Shown here piece after piece: positions 1-4,838 of a stretch of DNA of 5,517 nucleotides. The notes under the pieces are model-generated. The model made no database searches. It worked only from the letters and a program-made list of their open reading frames with translations, and was not told the DNA's origin. The number at the start of each line of letters is the position of its first letter. Position 1 is the stretch's first letter. Made by a program: the position numbers and the translations under genes. The DNA is from Acidimicrobiales bacterium (GTDB taxonomy: Bacteria; Actinomycetota; Acidimicrobiia; Acidimicrobiales; VFJN01), in the NCBI GenBank assembly GCA_016936035.1, contig JAFGPU010000008.1, positions 1 to 5,517 of the forward strand, read 5' to 3'.

Positions 1-653
1 GTCGGGTCGACCATGGCGTCGGCCCGCCCCGTGGCGACCATGGCGTAGCCGTAGCCGTCGCCCCAGGTGCGCAGGTGGCAGCCCGCGTGCTTGACGGTCA
101 GCAGGGCGTCGTCGTCCCAGTGCGAGTAGCTGCTGGAGGTCAGGTAGGCACCCGCCAACGACGCGGTGGTGCTGACCCGGGCGGGTGCGCCGTCGGCCCA
201 GCAGCCCAGGCCGCGGCCGGCGTAGACCGCCTGGTTCAGCGGCGGCAGGACGATGACGCCGACGGCGGGGCCGTGCTCGTCGTCGAGGGCCAGCAGCGTC
301 GAATACAAGGGCACGCCCCGGGTGAACGCCTTGGTGCCGTCGATCGGGTCGACGATCCACCGGCGGCCCGAGGTGCCCGGGCTCTCCGGTTCTTCTTCGC
401 CGAGCACGCCGTCGTCGGGGAACGCGGCGGCGAGGCGTTCGCGCACCAGCCGCTCGGCCGCCCTGTCGGCGGCCGTGACCGGGGTGCCGTCGGCCTTGCT
501 GTCGACCGCCAGGTCGCGCGCCTGGAACCAGCGCAGCGTCGCTTCACCGGCGGCGCGTGCCACGTCGAGCGCGACCTCGAGCAGCGCCTGGTCGACCGGG
601 GGAGCGTCGCCGGCCGTGGGGGCGGTGGCGGGCGGATCGGTGGGGGACGTCAC
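1..653 (-). CDS. hisN: Inositol-monophosphatase-family phosphatase, probable histidinol-phosphatase (3' end cut by window edge)
   Basis: This is a Mg2+-dependent phosphatase of the inositol monophosphatase superfamily. By resemblance it is the actinobacterial HisN type, which hydrolyses L-histidinol phosphate to L-histidinol in histidine biosynthesis in the cytoplasm. 217 codons are visible; relatives have about 260, so roughly the last 45 residues lie beyond position 1. Visible motifs are KADGTPVTAAD (residues 53-63), the metal-binding GEE (85-87), the signature WIVDPIDGT (99-107, with D102 and D105 as metal ligands) and RTWGDGYGY (195-203), whose D199 is the third metal aspartate. The WGDxYGY form with ATGRADAMVDP after it is what favours HisN over inositol-1-phosphatase. 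The start is taken as GTG at 653-651. No ATG or GTG lies in frame in the intergenic region upstream, and no clear ribosome binding site precedes it, so the start is moderately certain. It is divergent from the gene at 743 and not obviously linked to the fatty-acid operon. The family call is firm; the substrate is inferred. Confidence 0.85.
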   Translation of the reverse strand, partial: MTSPTDPPATAPTAGDAPPVDQALLEVALDVARAAGEATLRWFQARDLAVDSKADGTPVTAADRAAERLVRERLAAAFPDDGVLGEEEPESPGTSGRRWIVDPIDGTKAFTRGVPLYSTLLALDDEHGPAVGVIVLPPLNQAVYAGRGLGCWADGAPARVSTTASLAGAYLTSSSYSHWDDDALLTVKHAGCHLRTWGDGYGYAMVATGRADAMVDP

Positions 654-683
654 CCGGCCATCGTCGCAGCCGACCAGGACCGG

Positions 684-712
684 TGGCGAACCCCGCCCAC
701 GGGCCCTATGTT
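684..712 (+). promoter_or_regulatory. Candidate promoter for the acyl-CoA-dehydrogenase-like gene
   Basis: A TATGTT hexamer at 707-712 fits the actinobacterial -10 pattern TANNNT and is the most AT-rich spot in the 89-bp divergent region. TGGCGA at 684-689 sits exactly 17 bp upstream and matches the -35 consensus TTGACA at three of six positions. Transcription would begin near 719, giving a leader of about 24 nt that contains the ribosome binding site at 731-736. No convincing promoter for the divergent phosphatase gene was seen in the same interval. This is inferred from motif and spacing only. Confidence 0.35.
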
Positions 713-730
713 CGGCGACGGACGGCTACC

Positions 731-736
731 AGGAGG
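731..736 (+). promoter_or_regulatory. Ribosome binding site AGGAGG fixing the start at 743
   Basis: AGGAGG lies 6 nt before the ATG at 743. The open frame itself extends upstream to about 557, but those codons overlap the divergent phosphatase gene and have no family similarity. This site therefore decides the start. Confidence 0.8.
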
Positions 737-742
737 CGGGAC

Positions 743-2002
743 ATGACCACCGAGAGCGGGACAGGTCGCCACGCCGGCGGGTCGCACGCCACCGACGCAA
801 GCGGGTCGCAGGCCACCGACGCCGGTCTGTCGCACGCCGCCGACGCCGGCGCCGTGCGCGACGCCGTCGCAGCGCTGGCCGAGCGCTACGCGGGCGAGCG
901 GCGCGAGCGCCAGCAACGCGACCGGCTCGACCCGGCCGACCTCGACGACCTGGCCGCCGCCGGGCTGCTGCGCACCGGCCTCCCCGTCGAGCGCGGCGGG
1001 CTGTGGCGCGACGTCACCTCGTCCACCCGGGGCATCTGCGAGATCTACCGGGTGCTCGCCCGGGGCGACTCGTCCCTGGCGCTCACCACCTCGATGCACC
1101 CCGCCGTGCTCGCCTTCTGGTTGGCGACCCCGGAGGTGCCCGAGCCCGACGCCGACGCCTGGCGCCGCCAGCGCGACGTGATCTTCACGTCCGTCGAGCA
1201 GGGGGCCTGGTGGGGCACGATCACCTCCGAGCCGGGCAGCGGCGGCGACGTGTCGCGGACCCGGGCCGCGGCCCGGCGGGTCGACGGCGACGGACGGGCC
1301 GAGGAGGGGTGGCGCCTCACCGGGCAGAAGCACTTCGGCAGCGGCACCGGCGTCACGTCCTACATGCTGACCACGGCGGTGGCCGACGGCGACGACCAGC
1401 CCGACTGGTTCTACGTGCCGATGCCCAGCGACCTCGACGGCGCCGACGGCATCTCGCTGGTGGCGCCGTGGGACGGGCACGGCATGACCGCCACCCAGAG
1501 CCACGCGCTGGCGTTCGAGGGTGCCGCTGCGGTCAGGTCGGCATGGCCCGGTCACCTCGGCGACCTGATCGACGGCGCGGCACCGTTCTTCGGCACCCTG
1601 TTCACCGCTGTCGTGCTCGGCATCGTCGAGGAGGCGGTCGACACCGCCCGCGCCCAGCTCACACCCCGGGCGGCGACCCTGCGCGCCTACGAGCAGGTCG
1701 AATGGGCCCAGGCTGAGCTCGAGGCGTGGACGATGGCGCAGGTGTACGAGGGCGCGCTGCGCGCCGTCGAGTCGGGGGGCCCGTCGGGCGGCGCGACGGT
1801 GCGGGCCAAGATGGCCGGCGCCCAGCTCGCCGAGTCGTGCCTCGGACGGCTGTGCAAGGTGCTGGGGGGCGGCACGTTCTCGCGCCGCTCGCCGTTCGGG
1901 CACTGGTTCGAGGACGTGCGCGCCCTCGGGTTCCTCCGCCCGCCGTGGGGGCTGGCCGTCGACGCGCTGGTCTTCGACTCGTTGCAGCCGGCCGACGGCT
2001 GA
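743..2002 (+). CDS. Acyl-CoA-dehydrogenase-fold flavoprotein, possibly not a classical dehydrogenase
   Basis: The 419-residue protein belongs to the acyl-CoA dehydrogenase superfamily: FAD- or FMN-dependent, cytoplasmic, usual length 380-420. It has a low-complexity N-terminal tail (residues 1-37) and an alpha-helical N-domain (about 38-150, with LDDLAAAGLLRTGLP and RGDSSLAL). The beta-domain includes ITSEPGSGGD (160-169), LTGQKHFGSG (192-201) and GMTATQSHALAFEG (247-260). The C-terminal four-helix bundle runs from about 280 to 410 and ends in GGGTFSRRSPFG, FEDVRALGFLRPP (about 375-401). In typical dehydrogenases the final stretch reads RDxRxxxIYEGT, whose glutamate is the catalytic base; here FLRPP occupies that place and R399 aligns with the glutamate. 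I also see no glutamate at the alternative site used by isovaleryl-CoA dehydrogenase. The C-domain is reminiscent of the Acyl-CoA_dh_2 group, which includes flavin monooxygenases such as DszC and HpaH, so oxygenase or other chemistry is possible. The substrate is unknown. It is convergent with the fatty-acid operon and divergent from hisN, with its own likely promoter. Confidence 0.85.
   Translation: MTTESGTGRHAGGSHATDASGSQATDAGLSHAADAGAVRDAVAALAERYAGERRERQQRDRLDPADLDDLAAAGLLRTGLPVERGGLWRDVTSSTRGICEIYRVLARGDSSLALTTSMHPAVLAFWLATPEVPEPDADAWRRQRDVIFTSVEQGAWWGTITSEPGSGGDVSRTRAAARRVDGDGRAEEGWRLTGQKHFGSGTGVTSYMLTTAVADGDDQPDWFYVPMPSDLDGADGISLVAPWDGHGMTATQSHALAFEGAAAVRSAWPGHLGDLIDGAAPFFGTLFTAVVLGIVEEAVDTARAQLTPRAATLRAYEQVEWAQAELEAWTMAQVYEGALRAVESGGPSGGATVRAKMAGAQLAESCLGRLCKVLGGGTFSRRSPFGHWFEDVRALGFLRPPWGLAVDALVFDSLQPADG
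779..850 (+). repeat. Three tandem 24-bp repeats inside the flavoprotein N-terminus
   Basis: Three head-to-tail 24-bp units lie at 779-802, 803-826 and 827-850, in frame. They encode GSHATDAS, GSQATDAG and LSHAADAG (residues 13-36). Units 1 and 2 differ at 4 of 24 positions and units 2 and 3 at 5 of 24, counted by eye. The repeat is a whole number of codons, so unit gain or loss would keep the frame. It sits in a tail ahead of the folded dehydrogenase domain and probably encodes a flexible Ala/Ser/Asp/His-rich extension. Confidence 0.8.
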
Positions 2003-2041
2003 CGGCTGACAGCCGGGCGCGCTCCTCGGCCCGCGCGACGG

Positions 2042-2482
2042 TCAGGGGGCGGGCGCGAGCACGAAGAACAGCCGTGCCTGGCAGCAGGTCTTGCCGCCCA
2101 CCGTCGCCGTGGCGGCACCCCAGCCGCCCCGGGCGGACAGCTTCTCGAGCTCGACCGTGAGCGTGAGCTCGTCGCCGGGCCGCACCTGCCGCCGCCACCG
2201 CACCCCCTCGACACCACCGAACAGCGGCAACGAGCCGGCGTAGCGGTCGAGCGCCAGCAGGGCGATGGCCCCCGCCTGGGCGAGTGCCTCGAGCTGGATC
2301 ACCCCGGGGAGCACCGGGTTGCCGGGGAAGTGGCCGGCGAGGAACGCCTCGTCGCCGGTCACGCGGTAGCGGGCGACCACCCGCTCGCCCGGCACCAGCT
2401 CGTCGACGGCGTCGACGAAGCGGAACGGGGGCCGGTGGGGCAGCAGCCCGACCGGGTCGCTGGCGGCCAGGTCAGCCGTCAT
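2042..2482 (-). CDS. fabZ: 3-hydroxyacyl-ACP dehydratase, FabZ type
   Basis: This hot-dog-fold dehydratase removes water from 3-hydroxyacyl-ACP to give trans-2-enoyl-ACP in the FAS-II elongation cycle. At 146 residues it has the normal FabZ length and is complete. The N-terminal LLPHRPPFRFVDAV (13-26) is the classic FabZ opening. The active-site block GHFPGNPVLPGVIQLEALAQ (50-69) supplies the catalytic H51 and E65. The second half contains the expected RWRRQVRPGD strand-turn (about 95-104) and a C-terminal strand KTCCQARLFFVLAP. The ATG at 2482-2480 overlaps the stop of the upstream mini-ORF as ATGA. Only a weak purine-rich GTGGAA lies upstream, so translation probably depends on coupling. 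It is the last gene of the operon and ends 39 bp from the convergent flavoprotein gene. A single FabZ, rather than the heterodimeric HadAB/HadBC dehydratase of mycobacteria, serves this operon. The E65 form separates it from plain thioesterase hot-dog proteins. Confidence 0.95.
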   Translation of the reverse strand: MTADLAASDPVGLLPHRPPFRFVDAVDELVPGERVVARYRVTGDEAFLAGHFPGNPVLPGVIQLEALAQAGAIALLALDRYAGSLPLFGGVEGVRWRRQVRPGDELTLTVELEKLSARGGWGAATATVGGKTCCQARLFFVLAPAP

Positions 2483-2595
2483 CGGGCCGTTCCACGGTCG
2501 TCGTGCGCGACCGGGGCGAGCGGCACCCTCATAGGACGGGACCGCCGCCGCTCGCCATCGTGGTCGTGCGCGGTCGGGGCGAGCGACACGGTCAT
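2479..2595 (-). CDS. 38-codon mini-ORF between fabI and fabZ, unknown
   Basis: This small open frame starts at ATG 2595-2593, overlapping the fabI stop as ATGA, and ends with TGA at 2481-2479, overlapping the fabZ start as ATGA. It encodes 38 residues made of two similar units: MTVSLAPTAHDHDG (1-14) and MRVPLAPVAHDDRG (22-35), joined by the basic ERRRSRP. The second unit also begins with ATG (2532-2530), so initiation there is possible. I recognise no family. No transmembrane segment, signal peptide or zinc-binding cysteines are visible; the composition is basic with His/Asp pairs. The perfect overlaps on both sides suggest that ribosomes traverse it between fabI and fabZ. Whether the peptide itself matters, or whether it is a coupling linker produced by duplication, cannot be decided here. 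Confidence 0.5.
   Translation of the reverse strand: MTVSLAPTAHDHDGERRRSRPMRVPLAPVAHDDRGTAR
2491..2595 (-). repeat. Diverged tandem repeat, two ~42-nt units on a 63-nt period
   Basis: On the minus strand, the units 2595-2554 and 2532-2491 align without gaps and match at 33 of 42 positions by eye count. Each starts with ATG and shares the core CTCGCCCCG followed by GCGCACGAC. The repeat lies wholly within the gap between the fabI stop and the fabZ start and accounts for most of the mini-ORF. Confidence 0.75.
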
Positions 2596-3419
2596 CGGGC
2601 CCCGTCGCGCTCGGCGACGGCGTCGAGCGAGGCCTGCGCCTCGGCCCGCGACAGCGCCACCACGTGGGCGCCGCCGTCGACGTGGACGATCTCGCCGGTG
2701 GTGGCCGGGAACCAGTCCGACAGCAGTGCCACGCAGGCCCGGGCGACGGGCTCGGGATCCCGGACGTCCCACCCGAGCGGGGCCCGCGTGGCCCAGGCGT
2801 CCTCCATGGCGGCGAAGTCGGGGATCGACCGGGCCGCGAGCGTGCGCAGGGGGCCGGCCGCCACCAGGTTGACCCGCACCCGCCGGGCGCCGACGTCGCG
2901 GGCGAGGTACCGGTTGGTGGCCTCGAGCGCGGCCTTGGCCACGCCCATCCAGTCGTAGGCGGGCCACGCCTGGGTGGCGTCGAAGTCGAGGCCGACCACC
3001 GAACCGCCGTCGGGCATCAGTGGCAGCAGCGTCTCGGTCAGCGACTTGAGCGAGTAGGCCGACACGTGCAGCGCCGTGGCCACGTCGTCCCAGCCGGCCG
3101 CGAGGATGCCGTCGTCCTGGCCCAGGCACGCCTCGGGTGCGAAGCCCACGGCGTGGAGGGCGCCGTCGACCTTGCCCCAGCGGGTGCCGAGCTCGTCGGC
3201 GAGCGCCGCGTGCTGGGCGGGATCGGTGACGTCGAGCTCGACGACGTCGGCGGGGGCGGGCAGCGTGCGGGCCACCCGCTGGGTCAGGCGCATGCCCCGC
3301 CCGAACGACGTGAGCACCAGCTCCGCGCCCTGCTCCTGGGCGAGCCGGGCCACCGCGGCGGCGATCGAGTCCTTGGTCAGCACGCCGGTGACCACCAGCT
3401 TCTTGCCGTCGAGCAGCAT
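2592..3419 (-). CDS. fabI: Enoyl-ACP reductase, InhA-like (NADH-dependent)
   Basis: This cytoplasmic short-chain dehydrogenase/reductase performs the last step of FAS-II elongation, reducing trans-2-enoyl-ACP. The 275 residues are complete and close to mycobacterial InhA in length (269). The N-terminal LLDGKKLVVTGVLTKDSIA (2-20) is the divergent SDR nucleotide-binding motif of FabI/InhA. HAVGF (89-93) is the loop over the cofactor. GLDFD (143-147) and PAYDWMGVAKAALE (153-166) hold F146 and the catalytic Y155 and K162. NLVAAGPLRTLAA (184-196), RAPLGWDV (212-219) and LLSDWFPATTGEIVHVDGGAH (232-252) are strongly InhA-like. The ATG start is preceded by AAGGA at 7-nt spacing. It sits 18 nt after the carboxyltransferase stop, and its TGA overlaps the mini-ORF start as ATGA. 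The position of InhA Ser94 is alanine here (A90). The symbol inhA would be equally fitting. Confidence 0.95.
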   Translation of the reverse strand: MLLDGKKLVVTGVLTKDSIAAAVARLAQEQGAELVLTSFGRGMRLTQRVARTLPAPADVVELDVTDPAQHAALADELGTRWGKVDGALHAVGFAPEACLGQDDGILAAGWDDVATALHVSAYSLKSLTETLLPLMPDGGSVVGLDFDATQAWPAYDWMGVAKAALEATNRYLARDVGARRVRVNLVAAGPLRTLAARSIPDFAAMEDAWATRAPLGWDVRDPEPVARACVALLSDWFPATTGEIVHVDGGAHVVALSRAEAQASLDAVAERDGAR

Positions 3420-3426
3420 CGTCGCG

Positions 3427-3431
3427 TCCTT
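3427..3431 (-). promoter_or_regulatory. Ribosome binding site AAGGA for the enoyl reductase
   Basis: On the minus strand AAGGA lies 7 nt upstream of the ATG at 3419-3417, inside the 18-nt gap after the carboxyltransferase stop. Of the internal operon starts, this is the only one with a clear independent ribosome binding site in an untranslated gap; the others rely on stop/start overlaps. Confidence 0.6.
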
Positions 3432-3437
3432 GTCGGT

Positions 3438-4838
3438 CTAGAGGGGGATGTTGTCGTGGCGGCGGTGGCGCAGGCGCTCGCGCTTGGCGGCGAGCGCCAC
3501 CAGCGCCCCGGCGACCGCCCGCCGGGTGTCGGCGGGCTCGATCACCTCGTCGACGTAGCCACGGTCGAGCGCGGCAGCCGGTGAGAGGTGGGTGGCCTCG
3601 TACTGGGCCTCGAGCTGGGCGCGGCGGTCGTCGCGCTCGGCGCCCTCGGGCACCGCCGCCAGCTCGCGCCGGCCCAGGATCTCGACGGCGCCCTTGGCGC
3701 CCATGACCGCGATCTCGGCGCTGGGCCAGGCGAGCGCGCAGTCGTTGCCCATCGACTTGCAGTCCATGACGATGAACGCCCCGCCGTAGGCCTTGCGCAG
3801 CACGACGCACACGCGAGGCACCGTCGCCTCGGCGTAGGCGAACGCCAGCTTGGCGCCGTGGCGGATCATGCCCCGCCACTCCTGCTCGCGGCCCGGCCGG
3901 AACCCCGGCGTGTCGACGAGGGTGACCAGCGGCAGACCGAAGGCGTCGCAGAAGCGGACGAAGGCGCCGCCCTTCTGCGATCCCTCGATGTCGATGGCCC
4001 CGGCGAGCTGGCTGGGCTGGTTGGCCAGCACGCCCACCGGCATGCCCGCGATGCACGCGAGCCCGGTGACGACGCACGCGCCGAAGCGGGCCCGCAGCTC
4101 GATGAACGAGCCGTCGTCGACGACGTCGCCGATGACGTCCCGGACGTCGTACGACGCCCGCCGGTCGACGGGGACGGTGGCGGCGGCCCCGCTGGCGGGC
4201 CGGTCCGCGGGGTCGGCGCACGGGACCGCCGCCGGCGCCTCGTGGTTGTTGGCCGGCAGCAGGTCGAGCAGGTCGGCGACGACGTCGACCGCGGCGTCGA
4301 GGTCGCCCACGACGACGTCGGCGACGCCCGTGCGCGCGCCGTGGACGAACGAGCCGCCGATGAGGTCGGCGTCGAGCAGCTCGGATCCCGTGATGCGGGC
4401 CGTGCTGGCCGGGGCGTTGACGAACGCCTGGGCCCGCGCCGTCATCACGACGATGTCGGCGAGGCCGAGCACCAGCGACGGCCCACCCAGGCACGGGCCG
4501 TCGACCACCAGCAGGGTCGGCACCAGCCCGGAGGCCGCGGCCAGCGCGCGGGCCACCTGCCCCCAGCCGTGGAGGGCGGGCATGCCGCTGTGCGCGCTCA
4601 CGCCCGCCTGCCCGAGCACGCCGACGAGGGGCACCCCGGCGTCGACGGCCCCGTTCACGGTGCGGGTGATCACCTCGGTGTCCGAGGCGTGCAGCGTCGA
4701 CGGGTTGCCCCGGAACCAGGCGACCGGCCGCGAGGTCGGCAGCCACGGTGCGTCGCCCACGCCGGCGTCGACGGTGCCCGGCCGCCCCCGGCCGATGGGC
4801 AGCCGGGGCGCGGGTGGGCCGGCGACGACGGCGACCAT
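3438..4838 (-). CDS. accD6: Acyl-CoA carboxylase carboxyltransferase (beta) subunit, AccD6-like
   Basis: This is the carboxyltransferase subunit of a biotin-dependent acetyl/propionyl-CoA carboxylase. It transfers CO2 from biotinylated carrier to acyl-CoA, giving malonyl-CoA (or methylmalonyl-CoA) for fatty acid synthesis. It has 466 residues, shorter than PccB (~520) but like mycobacterial AccD6 (473), which also follows a KAS gene. Its C-terminus HRRHDNIPL also resembles AccD6. The C-domain is strongly conserved: SYDVRDVI (229-236), VDDGSFIE (240-247), GVLANQP (269-275), VDTPGFRPGREQEWRGMIRHGAK (308-330) and RKAYGGAFIVM (348-358, oxyanion glycines). AWPSAEIAVMGAKGAVEI (370-387) follows. The N-domain is divergent: GPCLGGP (114-120) keeps the first oxyanion loop, but the usual HSGGAR block reads GQAGVSAHSG (75-84), and about 30 residues normally before the first core strand appear replaced by a short proline/glycine-rich start. 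ATG 4838-4836 overlaps the KAS stop by one base (TGATG). The partner biotin carboxylase/carrier subunit is not in the window. Confidence 0.88.
   Translation of the reverse strand: MVAVVAGPPAPRLPIGRGRPGTVDAGVGDAPWLPTSRPVAWFRGNPSTLHASDTEVITRTVNGAVDAGVPLVGVLGQAGVSAHSGMPALHGWGQVARALAAASGLVPTLLVVDGPCLGGPSLVLGLADIVVMTARAQAFVNAPASTARITGSELLDADLIGGSFVHGARTGVADVVVGDLDAAVDVVADLLDLLPANNHEAPAAVPCADPADRPASGAAATVPVDRRASYDVRDVIGDVVDDGSFIELRARFGACVVTGLACIAGMPVGVLANQPSQLAGAIDIEGSQKGGAFVRFCDAFGLPLVTLVDTPGFRPGREQEWRGMIRHGAKLAFAYAEATVPRVCVVLRKAYGGAFIVMDCKSMGNDCALAWPSAEIAVMGAKGAVEILGRRELAAVPEGAERDDRRAQLEAQYEATHLSPAAALDRGYVDEVIEPADTRRAVAGALVALAAKRERLRHRRHDNIPL

Larger units (their letters stand above)
2478..2601. 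repeat. 11-bp direct repeats bounding the fabI-fabZ insert
   Basis: GTCATCGGGCC occurs at 2478-2488 and again at 2591-2601, exactly 113 bp apart. On the coding strand this is GGCCCGATGAC, and each copy carries one of the two ATGA stop/start overlaps. Collapsing one copy plus the intervening DNA would place the fabI stop directly over the fabZ start as ATGA. That is consistent with a duplication or insertion between two genes that were once directly coupled. Confidence 0.7.

Noticed and set aside
654..706. Promoter for the divergent phosphatase on the minus strand
   Set aside because: No TANNNT-type -10 at a reasonable distance from the GTG start and no ribosome binding site could be found, so it is not called.
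253..1716. A 487-codon plus-strand open frame across hisN and the flavoprotein gene
   Set aside because: Its Ser/Arg-rich composition, lack of family motifs and overlap with two well-supported genes mark it as a high-GC artefact.
2003..2041. Possible bidirectional terminator in the 39-bp convergent gap (CGGGC 2014-2018 with GCCCG 2029-2033; GGCT 2004-2007 with AGCC 2011-2014)
   Set aside because: The stems are only 4-5 bp, there is no T-tract on either strand, and such stems are expected by chance at this GC content. Termination may occur here but the sequence does not demonstrate it.
2479..4746. A 755-codon open frame on the minus strand spanning the carboxyltransferase and enoyl reductase in a different frame
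   Set aside because: It is mostly an Arg/Gly/Pro-rich out-of-frame shadow of two genes with clear family motifs. Only its last 38 codons, outside those genes, are treated as a possible reading frame.
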